Counted from the stretch's first letter, positions 35,338 through 48,399 are shown. The stretch is 64,000 nucleotides of DNA from Varanus komodoensis (GCF_004798865.1 NW_025336346.1:2756176-2820175); one strand, 5' to 3'. Numbers and translations are program-made. Notes: generated from the sequence alone by a model not told the origin.

Positions 35338-36230
35338 AGCGCCTGCACAAAAAGAACAGGTGCAGGAGATGAGAGGGGGTGCTGCTGCTCAAAGAGGAAA
35401 GTGGACCGTTCTGGTTTCATTCGGTCAGTCCCTCTGGAAACCTGTGTTCAGGTGCTCCTGGCAATGTTTCTAAAGTAAGGAATGCCAATTCCTGTGTTAA
35501 CCAAAACAGAAGGAAGCAGTTCCAGGAGAGAACCTTACTTTGCATTAGAACAGGAGTGGGCAAGATGTAGGCTGTGGGCCACACATGGCCCAATATGGCT
35601 ATTGCTGGCATTGCTGCCCTTGAAATCCCAGTGGTTCTCCAGGGAAACAAGGACAAAATTGCCACGTCTGCAAAGAAGCAGGACATGGGGATGCTCCCCC
35701 CCCCCCCCGTATCTGCCCTGCCTTTGGAGTGGGGCTCCTGACAGCTCATCCAACAGGTCTGTTTTCCTAGGAAAGTCATCTGCACAGTTCCCATCAGGAT
35801 GGGGTTAGCTAGCACACCAGCTGCTCCTTCCAATGGTGGAGAACTGTGGGCTCTGCTTTGTTTCCAGGGGCATAATCCTTGTAAGTTACCGAGCCCTGGT
35901 AAGAACACGATGGGTCTCCCCAGAGCTTAGAGAACCACAGAGCAGGTGGACTTGAACACCCAGTGCTGGTCAACAGGTTGGCCAGCTTGCTAACTACAGC
36001 AGCCTTGTCAACAAGCCTCCGGGCAAACCCCTACAGCAACCAGTCTGCTGAGGGCTGACTAGGATTGCTGGAGAGCTGTGCTCACTGGGCAGAAGAGTTC
36101 CCCTCCCTCAGCAGCCTGTGTTGTACCCAGCAGGGTCTGTGCTGGCTACAAAGGGGCAGCAATGCCACCACCGCTCCCCTGAAACGCCATTCACTTGCCT
36201 GCACTGCATCGAAAGCCCTTGCCTACATGT

Positions 36231-36425
36231 GAGCGTGGCACGGTGGTGTGAGTGCTGGACTGGGGACCTGGGAGAACCTGGTTCTAGTCCCCACTCAGCC
36301 AGAAGCTCCCCAGGTGACGTGGGGCTAGCCACTGCCTCGCAGACTAACCTGCCTCCCAGGGAGGTAGCTATGTAAGCTGCCTTGTGTTCCTTGCAAGAGC
36401 AAGAAATGCAGGATATAAATGCAAA
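36231..36425 (+). repeat. tRNA-derived SINE (GATATAAAT-tailed family), diverged
   Basis: gcacggtggtgtgagtgctg at the head, ggttctagtccccactcagc as the B-box region, and gcaggatataaatgcaaagt at the end. Confidence 0.75.
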
Positions 36426-38249
36426 GTAATACACTATTATAATAACTAATAATAATAGTGCAATTAGCAGCTGCTTGCGGCTACCAGGCTGGCCATGCAA
36501 ATCCAGTGTTTCTTTTTTGAGAGCGAGTGAGTGAGTGAGCACTTTCTCACCCACCAAGGAAGGACGCAGGGTCTAATTATAAAGGCTAACACCATCAAAT
36601 CAGTGGCATTTCAAGAAGGGCAGATAAGCAAGGAGTGTGAGAGAGGTTCCTATCTGTAAAAAACAGTCTTTCCCAATAAGGAGCTTTGCCTTCCTTGCAA
36701 TATGATTTTGTTCTGTACCTCCAAGTGGCAACAATGAGGATCTAAACTGAAGGTTTGAAAAGTGCATTCATGGCCATATAGCAGAAGTCCAAAGCCTACT
36801 GGGCTTCTTCCTTGCATCTGATCTAACTGCATGATGTAGCAAGAAGTGTTTATTGCCACTATTTATATCCTATATTTCAAGATAACAAATTCTTCCAAGG
36901 CAGCTTATAAGTATACATACATTTAACAGAAAAATATCAGAATCTGGTCAGGTTTTTAGGATCTCCCCAAAGGGCAGGTGGTGGTAGGTGGTCCAGGTAG
37001 TGGTGTGGGAGAGGACAGTACAGGTCCAGGAGCTCTGGGCTTGCTTCACCTGACTCCTTTGTGCTCCTTGCAGGTGTTCTTTTTCACATACAGAGCCATC
37101 GATGCATAATAGGAATCTCACTAGGTTACTTGTGGAGATGATGCAAAAGCACTTAACAGTGGTAAAGTGGGAAGTGTCTAGGTGCCGAGGCTCATCACAG
37201 CAGTCCCCACTGCTGCTCTACCTAGGAGGGCTAAAAATGCAGGCAGCAGTATTGTCCATACCAGCAAATCAGTCTGAAGTGCTTCCATCTGCTGGGAGCA
37301 ATTTCATCTTCTGTAAAATGGATCGATCTTAATTGTCCATTTAAGACTAAGCTGCCACAAAATATTTCATATCATAACATAGTAAATTATGAATGAGTGG
37401 CAGATTGCATCAGCACCCTAAGTAATAAAAAATTGTCACTGTTGATTGTGCGACGTGTCAGACTAAAAAGGAACTGACATTTATTCTATCCGTGCAGCAA
37501 ATGGGATAGGACTGGAAAACTGTTCCTTCTCCTGGAAGATGCTTTCCTTGGTATGAGGTAGCATTCAACATTTGGTTCTTCAGGCAGCGGTTCAACCAGA
37601 AAGGGATTTAGCTGTTATAATGATGATTTTGTTTGCAGTGCAAGCCAGTTGTAGTGTCAGTGACAGCAGCTCCCATTCCTACTTTCCAAAGCTGCAGATG
37701 GTGCCCCAGTGGGGATGGATTGGCTGGGAAAGACCTGGACAACAGGTACTTGAGGCCTCCCAGGCCATCTCCCATCACCAGTCCCTTAGGACAAGTGGAG
37801 CCCCTGGCTTTAATCCTTTGGATTGTGCCATAAGAACAAAAAGGTTACTCCTGCTGTATGCCGCCTTTGCCCATTTAAACTTCATAACAGCAGCTCAGTT
37901 CTTCCATGGCCTGGGTGGAATCCTGGGCAGTGTCTCTGGGTAAAATAAGCCTGACTATATCACCGATGGCCACTTCCTACGGCATGACTGGGCATATAAC
38001 ACAGCAGCCCCGTTCTCAAGCCACAGGAGCTGCAAGGTGTGTATACAAAAATGCATATGAAAAATACGCATGGTGGATACATATATTTGGGGAAATGCAC
38101 ATGTATTTTCATGTGAAAGAATCAACACAAAGACTCAACCTGGAGCAAGCTTCAAAGTGGAAATCAGAGAAGCTTAATGGAATCACATGTGCTCAACTGC
38201 ATATCCCTGGTTACCTTCCCTGGAAGCAGAAATGGCAAACTGAGGCTGT

Positions 38250-38490
38250 CATAGTTTGGATACAGCATGAGGGGTAAGGCTCCCTGCAGACAATTGTGCG
38301 AGGGAAAGTCAAAGGTGGAAGAAGAAAAGGAAGACCAAAGTAAGAGATGATTGACTCCATAAGGACAGCACAACCTTGAGTTTAGGAGAGCTGAACTGGG
38401 CTGTCAAGGACATGACATTTTGAAGGACTTTCATTCAAAGGGTTGCCATAAATCAGAGAAAACTTGATGGCACACAACAACACCTGTTGT
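38250..38490 (+). mobile_element. RTE/BovB-type LINE tail or derived SINE tail
   Basis: ggtggaagaagaaaaggaag, attgactccataaggacagc, gggttgccataaatcagaga and a terminus cttgatggcacacaacaaca. These are typical of RTE-class 3' ends in squamates. Diverged and noncoding. Confidence 0.6.
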
Positions 38491-38712
38491 TGCTCCTTCT
38501 GCTTCCCTTTTTTGCAGCTATTCATCACACTTAGTGAACAGGATTACATGTTTGCATTAACTTTAAGTATCTTTTTTCATATTTACTGGATCTTCTTTTC
38601 TTGCTTTTCCATCTTGTCAAGATCTTAAAAGTGACATACCAAAGCAAAACTGCAGGAGGCAAAGCTTTGGAAACAGGGTCATGGAGAAAGCTACAGCTGC
38701 CTACCGTGCAGT

Positions 38713-38916
38713 CATTAAACCAGGGGTGTCCAAACTTTTTGCAAGGCGGGCCAGATTTGGTGAGGTGAAACTGTGTGGGGGCCAACCATTCAGCCTGACA
38801 TTCTTTGAACCATTAACATTAAATGCAAATGGACTATTTTATGAAAGACTAAACAAATAACTTAATTGCACTAATGTGAAGGGTGATACTGAGATCTCAA
38901 CGGCATAGAAATGTTC

Positions 38917-38960
<44 letters not shown>

Positions 38961-41033
38961 TAGGCCAAGTCTGGCTCAAAAACAGTGGTTTTGATGCGCA
39001 AGATGTCACGCAGGTGAAAGTCACTTAGTCTCGTCCTCACGCGGTTCTTGTTAATGTTCATAACCGAGAATGTCTTCTCGCACAAGTATGTCGAACCAAA
39101 CAAGCTCAGCATTTTCTTAGCAAATGTTCAAATCTCTTGGAACCTGTCTTTATCCAGCTGGCAATAAAAGTTGACAAGAGGGAGCTGTTGGTGCCGACTG
39201 TGACACTCGGCGTCACACTGCAGCTCAATGAGCTCCAGCTGCAGGTGGTCTGGAGCGTCATCAGGGTCCACAGAGAAAGGAGATGAAAAAAGCATGATCT
39301 CCTTTTCAATAGCTGCAAAATCCCGAAAGCGCTGTTGAAACTCCTCAGCCAGAGATGAGATGTCTGCTTCATGCCTCCTTATCTGCGCACTCATATTGTT
39401 CTGTGGAAAACTCATCATTATTTCCTGCAGCGATGGGAAATGTGTGGTACTGGGCTGCGCTTGTGACAGGTGCCTTTGGAAAAGTAGCAGCTTGGTCCCA
39501 AAGGCTTTGATATGTGAATACAGTTGGCTTACCACTGCATTTTGCCCCTGAAGGCTTGTGTTCAGCACGTTCAGATGTCGTGTTATGTCAACTAAAAATC
39601 CAAAATCAGCCAGCCAAACAGGATCAGATAGCTCTGGCATCGGTTGTCCCTTTTATAGGGTTTGCCAAGAATTGTCCGATTTCCTCCCTAAGAGAGTAGA
39701 AGCACTGCAGTGCAGACCCCTGACTGAGCCATCTTACCTCATTGTGATACACAACATCTCCATATTCAGCCTGGATGTTGAGTAGAAACTGTTGAAACTG
39801 GTGGTGGCACAGGGCTTTGGAGCGAATATAATTAATAGCCTTCATCACCGGTTTCATAACATGATCATATTTCAGATGTTTGGCACAGAGAACTTGTTGG
39901 TGAATAATACAGTGGAGTTTTATAGCTTTGCCTCCTTCTTCGCTGACTTTGTTACAGACTAGGGTTGATAATCCACTTCGTTCACCAGCCATGGCAGGTG
40001 CACCATCCGTAGTAATCCCAGTGACTTTATTCCACGGTAGTTTCATGTCATCTACGGCAGAACAAACAGAAACAAATAAAGCTGTTACTCTTGTTTGGTC
40101 CTTAAGACTCTGGAGGTCAAGTAGCTCTTCACTCACGTTCATGTCATTGTCCACTCCTCTCAAAAAAAATCAATAACTGAGCGGTGTCAGATCCGTCCGT
40201 GCTTTCGTCGCAGGCTAACGAAATAAAGTCAAACTCCACTCCTTTTGCCTCTAACTGTCTCTTAATATCAGATGAAACGTCTTCAATTCTCCGTACCACA
40301 GTGTTATGAGCCAGGCAAGCATTGGCAAACTCTTGCTTCTTCTCAGGACAAATTTTCTCCACCATTTTCATCACGCAGTCTTTAATAAATTCATCCTCAG
40401 TAAAAGGTTTGCAGTGCTTGGCAATTAGCGTTGCCACCTCGTAGCTCGCCTTTGTGGCATTTTCATTTGACTCACGGGCTCTTGTGAAAAAGCGCTGCTG
40501 TGCTGTTAAAGCAGCTTCCAGTTCCTTCAATTTTTCGCCACGTTCGTTCCCAGTTAGCTTGTTGTAGTTAGCATGTTTCATCTGGTAGTGCCTCTTGATA
40601 CTGAATTCCTTGAAAACAGCCACAGTATCTTGGCAAATTAGGCAGACACAGTTGTTTCGTATTTCAGTGAAAAAATACTCCAATTTCCACTTGTCCTGGA
40701 AGCGGCGGCCCTCGCTGTCAACTTTCCTATTTTTAGTTACAGTCGCCATTTTAGAAATGGGCACACGAGCCTTGTGTCACAAGGGTCATGCGGCGAGACT
40801 GCTGACTCAGGTCTACTGCCATCTTCTGGTGAAATAGAACCACCAGCCTTGAAGGAGCAGGAGGCAGCAGGGGACAGCAGCGGGAACCGCTGTGCGGTGA
40901 AGGGAAAAACGCCGGCCGGCAGGGATGAGTGACAGGCTGAGCCGGCAGGGAGAAGAGGCTGCGGGCAGCTCGAAATTTGAAAACGGTCCACAATTGGCCC
41001 CCGGGCCAGACTTTGGACATGCCTGCATTAAAG
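38713..41033 (-). mobile_element. hAT-Charlie DNA transposon, nearly whole, with target-site duplications
   Basis: Element 38721-41025 (2305 bp). Terminal inverted repeats start CAGGGGTGTCCAAAC (left) and CAGGCATGTCCAAAG (right, reverse complement). The flanking 8-bp target duplications cattaaac (38713-38720) and cattaaag (41026-41033) match at 7 of 8, as expected for hAT. The inside encodes a minus-strand transposase (separate entry). An (AAT)n tract (about 38918-38960) has grown inside it near the left end. It looks fairly young: only three coding lesions and near-matching target duplications. Confidence 0.93.
38897..40764 (-). pseudogene. hAT transposase (Charlie/GTF2IRD2-C-terminal type), disrupted
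   Basis: Transposase of the element at 38721-41025, read right to left. It starts MPISKMATVTKNRK; a BED-like zinc finger follows (CLICQDTVAVFKEFSIKRHY, then KH). The first catalytic Asp lies in ACDESTDGSD and the second in GITTDGAPAM. The hAT C-x(n)-H motif is seen as KLHCIIHQQVLCAKHL and is followed by NEVRWLSQGSAL. The C-terminal hAT dimerisation domain carries LFGSTYLCEKTFSVMN and DFHLRDILRIKT. Lesions: a +1 frameshift in an 8-A run at 40162-40169, a one-base shift near 39645-39655, and an in-frame TGA at 39128-39130. Otherwise about full length (about 610 codons), so inactive but recent. The same transposase group gave the C-terminal part of mammalian GTF2IRD2. Confidence 0.9.
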
Positions 41034-41984
41034 GAACAAAACCCTGAGATAAGCATTCCCACCAGCACCACCAAGCTGGGAACCTGCCACCTGGGAAGGG
41101 TATTTCACAATAAGTGCCATGCTACCAGCTAGATCTTGGCTCATATTTACACACAGTTAGGAATCATACTCTTCAAGGACATGGAGAGCATAAAGAACTG
41201 TTCAGGTTTTTGTATTTTGCACATTTTTATATGAGTCAAAAGGGTGAAAGAGGAATACTGCATTGCATGCAAGTCTGTAGAAGGGACATGCCAAGTTAAT
41301 TCAAATAAACACAGAATAAGTATAGAACTGTCAGAAGAGTGCCATAAAAATGTTTCGGTAGTGTGGATAAAAATAGTCCATTTAACAAATGCCTTGTGTG
41401 AGGACAATATTATTACACCATGATAATTGTTTTAACACCTGTGAATGGGAATAATACATCAAGTTAAGGAGTGAAGAAACAAAACCAAGCAAAAAATAAT
41501 TGAATATGCCTTCAATATGAGAAGTTAATGGTATAAATGGCTACTGTAATCAATGAGAGTCATTAGGAAAATTGAACTTGGGGAATTAAATGGGTGATCC
41601 CATGAAATCCTTGATGCATGGGACTAAGCACATGGAAGGGTGCAGGACCGAAACTTCTGCCCCAGTGTCCTTGCACTGAAAAAGAGATCTGCAAAGGGGC
41701 TCTGACCCTTGTCCCCTTGAACATGGGTGGGTAAGCCTTGCAGGCCATGGTGTGCGGCCCCACAGCTGTCCGAGCAAATGCGTATCTATGCACTCAGGCA
41801 CACATTTTTTTGACATAGATACGGGAGAGTGCAATGCTGCAAGATAATGCAAAAGGGCCATTTCTGAGTGGGGCTTTGGTTGCGTCTGAGGGCTTTTCCA
41901 CACCAGCTGCTTAGGCGGTTTCTGCCTAATCTAACTAAGCAGTGTTTGTTGCCTGCGGTTTTGCAGCCTACAAGCAACCTGGAG

Positions 41985-42870
41985 AGAAGACACTAGTCGG
42001 TACCACAGGGTTCAGTCCTGGAACCAGTACTCTCCAACATCTCTATGAATGATCTTGATCAGGAAATCCAGGGAAAGATAATTGTATTTGCAGACAATAC
42101 CAAACTGGGTGGAATAGCTAGACAAGCTTGAACTCTGTGCAGAAAACAGCAGAATGACATTCAACAGAGAAAAATGCCAAGTTTTTCACCTAGGTAAAAT
42201 AAAATTCAGCTGAACTGATACAAGATGGCGATTACTTGGCTCAATAGCACTGGGTGTGAAAGAGACCTTGGAGTTGTTGTATGCAACAAGCTAAACATGA
42301 GCCAGCAGTGTGATGTAGCCACAATAAAGGCAAACACTATTTTGGGATGCATAAATAGAGGTATCACTTCCACAAATAGATAAGTACTCACTCCCTAGCA
42401 CTCTGCATTTGTTAGACCTCACCTGGAATACAGCGTTCAGTTTTTGGCATCCAGTTTTTAAAAGGATGATGATCATCTGGAGAGTTCAGAGGAGGCAACA
42501 AAGATAATACAAGGCCTGGAAAATAAGTCTTACGATGAAAGGCTGAAAGAACTGGGCCTATTCAGCCTTGAGAAAAGAAGACTAGGCGGTGACAGAGTAG
42601 CACTCTGCAGGTACCTCCAAGGCTGTCACAAATAAGGAAGATGCCTCCTCTCACTCATCCCAGATTGTAGGACACGGAACAATGAACTTAAGCTACCGTC
42701 ACCAAGTCCATGCTGGACACAAGGAAGAACTTCCTCACGGTCACAGCAATATCACAGCGGAACCAGCTGCCAAGAGAGGCTGTGTGCTGTTTCATACTTA
42801 GAGACATTCAAAAAGCAATTAGACTGGGATGGAGTAACTGGCATCCGGCCCTAGGAGGGACTTGGCCTTG
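41985..42870 (+). mobile_element. CR1 LINE, 5'-truncated
   Basis: Begins in the reverse-transcriptase palm (ggttcagtcctggaaccagt, then tttgcagacaataccaaact for FADNTKL, normally FADDTKL), continues through cacctaggtaaaataaaatt and gccttgagaaaagaagacta, and ends near the CR1 3' UTR. Frame heavily broken. Confidence 0.85.
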
Positions 42871-43729
42871 GCCTTCTTGGCTTCTTCTGACCCAACCGTT
42901 CTTTGAATCCACACCAAGCCCCCTTTTCTTGGTGGCCACAAGGGGATTCTGTAGCCACCTATAGGAAGGGGAAGGGGTCTATAGCAGAATGCATCTGGGT
43001 GCCTTTTCCTTGTCATTCTCCTTGCCACTGCCTCCTACCCCCCCACCCCCCAATATGCACACACCACAGTACCTTTTCTGTCACTTGTCAGCAATCCTTT
43101 AATTTAGAAATATGGAGCAAACCACTCTCCCGTGTCCAGTAGCTTCCTGCTCAGCTTCTCAATGAATATGGCTATTTGTTGGGGTGCCTGCCTGCGCGGA
43201 TCTCAAAGCAACCAAAATAGAGACCCCTTTCCCTGTTTAGCAAAAGGAAAGCTACATTCCCCCCACCACTAACATCACAAAGCTGTCTCAAACTATTTTA
43301 AAAAGTATTGTTTATAATCCTTGCGCAAGACTATGTTTCTGGTATACCACTAACATACAGATATATTTATTTTAAAAACAATGGCAAAGTGAAGCAGGAA
43401 ATCTTGGTACTGCTTTCCAGAAGTAAAGCAGCACAGCAAAGAAGTAATTTAGGGCATGATCCTATGTTATGCTGGCTGAGGCATGCTGAGAGGTTTCTTT
43501 CTGTCTAAACATGCAAAGGATTGTGGCCTGGGTGGCTTCTAATTTTGTTCAGAAAAGCTGGAAGGAGATCATCCCATTTTCCTTGGTAAGGGACTGAGTG
43601 GATCCATCTCCTACTAGGCAGCACATACCTGCCATGTACAAAGAAAACCTCTCCATGCCCACCCCCAGCCTCCATCACCACGGTTGCAAAGCTGTCTCAC
43701 ACAGTGTAAAACTCTTTTGTTCATATGTA

Positions 43730-44165
43730 CAAGCAGTCCCTGAGTTACAAACACTGGAGTTATGAATAACCTATACAGCCTATTATTTTTGGAAATTACT
43801 GTGGAAAATCATCATCACCATAGAGAGAGAGGATGTGAAAGGGGAGAGAGGGAGGCCTCCAAAGCATCACCATAGAGAGAGAGGACATGAAAGGGGAGAG
43901 AGGGAGGCCTCCAAAGCATGCCTTCCTGCCCTTTCCATCTGGAGAGGGAAACCTCTCTGTCATTTCCTTGCTGCACAGAGGCAGCACTGGTCAGTTGGGG
44001 GGGAGAGGTAGAAATATTCGAGGTACTTCCACTTTTGCCAGGGGTCCTGCACCCCTAACCCCCATAAACATGGAGAGCCAACTATATATGATCTGACTTA
44101 CATACAAATTCAATTTAAATAAATTTCCATTTTACAAATTTTGCTTGTAATCCAGGGACTGCCTG
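43730..44165. mobile_element. Tigger-like (mariner/pogo) MITE with internal duplication
   Basis: 436-bp element with inverted ends CAAGCAGTCCCTGAGTTACA and, from the right end, CAGGCAGTCCCTGGATTACA. It is preceded by TA and followed by TT, a likely mutated TA target duplication. It has no transposase coding. A 52-bp unit (43813-43864) is repeated at 43865-43916. The internal segment is homologous, inverted, to 56230-56345 of the element at 55978. Confidence 0.75.
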
Positions 44166-44444
44166 TTTGGCAGCCAACTGCCTTTTAGGATGGGGTAGCC
44201 ACATTTCTAGGTGGGGCATTTCTGGAGGGAGGCACAAAGCTCCAACCAAGCCATACACACTCCACAAGTGGAGAGGATGTGAGGGTCAGGCCAGGAGAAG
44301 GCTGAACTTTCCTTCCACTCCTCCCCTATGCAGAGAGCAGGTTAACTTATGTAATAGGCTATGTCGAATCAATGGATCAAGTCAATGAGAAAGTTAGTAT
44401 GAACATCAGAAATTAAACGACTGCTGTATTTTTACTGTAGACAA

Positions 44445-44760
44445 AGGGATTATGATGATGATGATTTATTTTCTCTATTACCCTACAGGGAAAGCTCTCT
44501 AGGTGGCTTACAACAGTACATAAAACAGTACAATAAATAGAATAAAAAGGTCACTATGTCTTACCAAAAGAAATGTTTAAAAAAAGACTGCTAAAAACAG
44601 ACAGTGAAGAATAACCCCATTAATGAAAACACTCTTGGAATGGGCAATTCACTCAAGCCCCTGGATAACCAAGTTCATCCTCAAAAGCCTTGGCATGAAG
44701 GGCTGTTGTAACCCGGTGCCGAAAAGATGACAAGGGTGGTACCAGGCAGCCTGCGATGGG
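44445..44760 (-). mobile_element. L2-like LINE 3' end, old copy
   Basis: ctaggtggcttacaacagta at the tail, then aggtcactatg, cattgaaaac-like spacing and gaagggctgttgtaacccgg. Same layout as the copy at 4575-5015 but more diverged. Confidence 0.55.
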
Positions 44761-45771
44761 GAGTCAATCTATGGACGCAAAAAGGTGTAAAATACACAAA
44801 TAGTTTGTGCTAGAACTAAGAAGGGAAAAACCAGTGCGGAACTTGTTTTCTCAAGCAGTCAATTTTTACATAGCTCAGCAACACCTGCAGCGAAAAACGG
44901 GCCTAGAAACAGAGGTGGGGCATAGTCTAGGGCAACCGCAGCCAGATCCTGCAGAGAGAGCAGTACTGCGAACACTGCACCACTTTCTTCTGCCACAAGC
45001 CCTGGAACGGCCTCAGGCCGAGCTGCACACGTGGGAAAATCAGAAATGAGGGCCCAGTTAGGCCTAATGAGGCAGAACGGTCAGTTAGTTAGCCAACCGC
45101 AGTGAGAGCCTCAGTGCTTCTGGTCCTCTAGGGCTGTGTTCATCCCTGGGCATTAAGTGCTCAAACGAAGAAAAAGCTGCTGTGATTGTGCGTATGGTGA
45201 GTGCTTTAAAAGAGTAAAGGACCCCTTAGGATAGATATTTCTGCAGATCACTTTAAGCTGTCGCTTTTATTTCCTTTTTAACTAACCCTGCTGTACTCCT
45301 CATAGTCAGTGCAAAATAAACAAGACCACACTTCTTACCTCAGACAGTCAAACTTGCTTCTGAAACTAAAAAGCAAAGGAAAGTCCAAGGTGTGAAGTAT
45401 AATTTTTGACCATAATCCAAAGTCTTAATATTAACTCTTCAAGGGTCATGGTACTGTGCAGGCTGTCTTTTCAGGAGCACTTAAGTAATTATAGGGTGAC
45501 TGGGATCACAAAACATCCACCCTTGGACAGGAAAGTCTTGAGTGAGCAGATTCTGGGGGGCTGTCCCAGATGAAGCATTTGCTACGCACTCACCCAGCCT
45601 TATTCAGTGAATTTTTCTGAAGGTCCTATTCTTAAATTGCTCCTGTTCTTAAAACAAGTTGTCATTCTTTAAATAGAGGCATTGTCTGTCATGCCTCAAA
45701 TTATAAAGGAAAAATAATCCCTGGAGGGCAAGGTGCAACTCTACAGGACGCGTTGCACCCATTTGCCTCAC

Positions 45772-45992
45772 CTTGGCTTTGACAAGTCTGTTCTTTGGGA
45801 ATATCACTAACAGACTGACAAGGAAGAAGGAAAAAAGCAGAGCACACCACAAAATTAAGCAGGCAATTTCAGTATGGCTGCTAATCACATAATCTTTGAA
45901 TAACTCAGCAAAAGAAGTAACCAGGTGACTTCCAGTGCTGTTTTGAAGAGCTTGAAAGGAACTGTGGGACGTGACTCTCCAAAAGGAAAGAC
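45772..45992 (-). other. Candidate orphan exon with a membrane segment, gene not recognised
   Basis: A 221-nt stretch between a good acceptor (cttgccag at 46000-45993) and donor (AAG/gtgagg at 45771-45766) is open throughout in phase 1 to 0. It encodes a short Ser-rich part with one N-glycosylation site (NSTG), then the hydrophobic run IACLILWCALLFSFFLVSLL and a basic stop-transfer (FPKNRLVKAK). It looks like the membrane-proximal part of a type I protein. I could not find partner exons with confidence. Alternative: chance open frame. Confidence 0.3.
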
Positions 45993-46149
45993 CTGGCAAG
46001 CAATAAGGAAAGGCTGTTCATCCTCCACATGTCACATGCCTTCCCCAGGCACAACATCTCTCTCCATCTTTCCATTCCCCATTTTCTTGGCCACATTGTC
46101 AAAGAGAGTGTGCATACAGACCTTGCCAGACAAATCTGCTTTCATTTTT

Positions 46150-47285
46150 TGACTGGGTAACCTTCATGGTGGATGGTGAGAATGCTGTGGACTTAATATT
46201 TCTTGACTTCAGCCAAGCTTCTGACAAAGTGCACCATGATATCCTGATTAGCAAACTAGCTAAAACTGGGCTAGATGAAACAACTACCCGGTGGATCTAC
46301 AGTTGTCTATGGAATCAGACTCAAACAATTTTCAGCAATGGCACCATCTCAAACTAGGGGAGAGGTAACAAGTGGGGCACCACAGGATTTAGTCCTGGGC
46401 CCAGTGCTCTTCAAAATTTGTATTAATGCTTTGAATGAGGAAATCCAGGGAACGATTATCAGATCTGCAGATGACACAGAAATGTGTGGGATAGCTAATG
46501 CCCTGGAACAGAAACAAGATTCAAGATGATCTTGATAGGTTAGAGCACTGAGCTGGAAACAGCAGAAGGAACAAAGGGACAAATGTCAAGTTCTGCACCT
46601 GGGAAAAAGAAACCAAGTGCATCATTACAAGGTGGGGATTACCTGGCTCAACAGTACTGCAAGTGAGAAGGATCTTGGGATTTTTGTAGGTCAAAAGCTG
46701 AATATGAGTCAAGAATATGATGTGGCTGCAAAAAGGCAAATGCTATTTTGGGTTGCATTAATAGGGGTATCACTACGTAATCATGTGAAGTACTAGTTTC
46801 CCTTTACTCAGCACTGGTTAGGCCTCATCTGGAATACTGCATCCAGCACAGTTTAAGAAAGATGCAGACAAGCTGGAAAGGGATCAGAGGAGGGCAAGAA
46901 GGATGATCCAGGGACTGGGAACAAAGCTCAGTGAGGAGACAGGGAAAGAGCTGAGCATGTTTAGCCTGTGGAAGAGACGTCTGAGAGGAGATACAATAGC
47001 ACTCTACAAGTACTTGAAAGGCTGTCACAAAGAGGAAGGCCAGGATCTCTTTTCAATCATCCCAGAGTGCAGGACACAGAATAATGGGCTCAAGTTACAG
47101 GAAGCCTGATTCCAACTGTTACAGCAGTACGAGAGTGGAAGCAATTAACTACAGGCTCTCCCACACTAGAGGCAGTCAGGATGCAACTGGACAGACATCT
47201 GAGAGGGATGGTTTACATTGGAGTCCTGCACTGATGGCCTTCCTGACCCCTTCCAGCTCTACTATTCTACGATTTTATGATTCTG
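46150..47285 (+). mobile_element. CR1 LINE, 5'-truncated, with reverse-transcriptase remnant
   Basis: Encodes VDLIFLDFSQASDKVHHDIL, then SGAPQDLVLGPVLFKI and SADDTEMCGIAN (normally FADDTKL..VAN). Downstream: the CR1 C-terminal region (gcctgtggaagagacgtctg) and a terminus ctctactattctacgatttt atgattctgc. Several breaks. The most extensive CR1 copy in the window. Confidence 0.9.
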
Positions 47286-48299
47286 CGATTCACTCCTTAA
47301 TAGGTTTAAAAACTCAAGAGACTTTTTGGGGAAATTATGCATGGATTACAAAGGATGGTGTTGCTTGGCTCACCCATGAAATGTGAGTGAATGAGCCATG
47401 GTGATTCCTTCGAAAAGCCTGGAAATGCATAGACATGTAATACATGAATAAATACTGGTGGCAAGAGCTTTAAGCTAAAAGAGGCTGTTGGTTTGGCCCT
47501 CCCCTTTTTCCTTCACTCCTGCCCCTTTTGCCTTTGGTCCAGCCCAGCAGTGGAAAAGCTTTTCCAGTATGAAATTCAGCCCATGGACTGAAGGGAGTTC
47601 AACATCTTGCCTTAAAAGGCGTACATAGCATGTATCTAACTAGGCAGTCAGCTCCACAGGCAGGGCGATGTCTCTCTGGCTGGAGACCACAGCCATTGTG
47701 CCAACAGCTAAACTAGCCTTTGCCCTCAGAAGGAAGCATGCTGCAATGATTCTTCTCCTGCTTCGAGGCTATCCACGTGACTCTGAATGCTCCTGCCCCA
47801 TTTTGTTTTTCACAGGGGGAAGGTGGGGCTGAGGGGACATAAAGTGGGCACTGGGTGTCCTGGATAAACCTGGCTGTGGATGCAGGCAGCCTGGGCTCCC
47901 CCACACCCCCCACTAGGTAATCCCACTCATCCACCTTCTAGAGTATGGGGTGGGGCTGTGAGCAAGACTGGAGTCCTGCTTGCAACAGCAAATGGGGAAA
48001 AGGTGGGTAAATGGGATAGTAGAAGGGATGAGGAGGAAAGGGCCAAAGTTCAGTGGCACAATGCCTCTTTTGCCCATGAAAGATCCAAAATTCAATCCCC
48101 CAGCATGTCCAGATAGGGCAAGGAAAATCTCCTGCCTGAAGCCCTGGACAGCCACCGCTGCCAGTCCATGTCACCAGCAATGGGTGAGATGGAGGAAGAG
48201 TCTAACACTGCACAGGGCAGCTTCTTTTGCTCCCATGAAGCCTGGGACTGTGCTGTCCCACAGCTGCTGAGCCAGTGGTCGCCATCTCTGAGGCAGGAG

Positions 48300-48333
48300 T
48301 TGTGGCAACCCTGGCCTGGCCTGGCCTGGCCGC
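48300..48333. repeat. Short tandem repeat (cctgg/cctgc pentamers)
   Basis: ccctggcctggcctggcctgg consists of about four cctgg units. Confidence 0.8.
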
Positions 48334-48399
48334 ACATGTCTTGGACTGAAAAAGTAGGAGCAACTCGGCCATACTGAGGATGTCAATAAACGTGTGTGT

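Larger units (their letters stand above)
35338..38712. other. Repeat-rich stretch upstream of LSMEM2 coding exons
   Basis: No coding exon recognised. It contains a possible isolated hAT-like left end at 35549 (caggagtgggcaagatgtag), a C-tract at 35695-35709, a SINE (36231-36425), a SINE fragment (about 36852-36915) and an RTE tail (38250-38490). Confidence 0.5.

Noticed and set aside
35549-35760. hAT-like left end caggagtgggcaagatgtag
   Set aside because: It resembles the common 'caggggtgggcaa' terminus, but no matching right end or target duplication was found, so no element is called.
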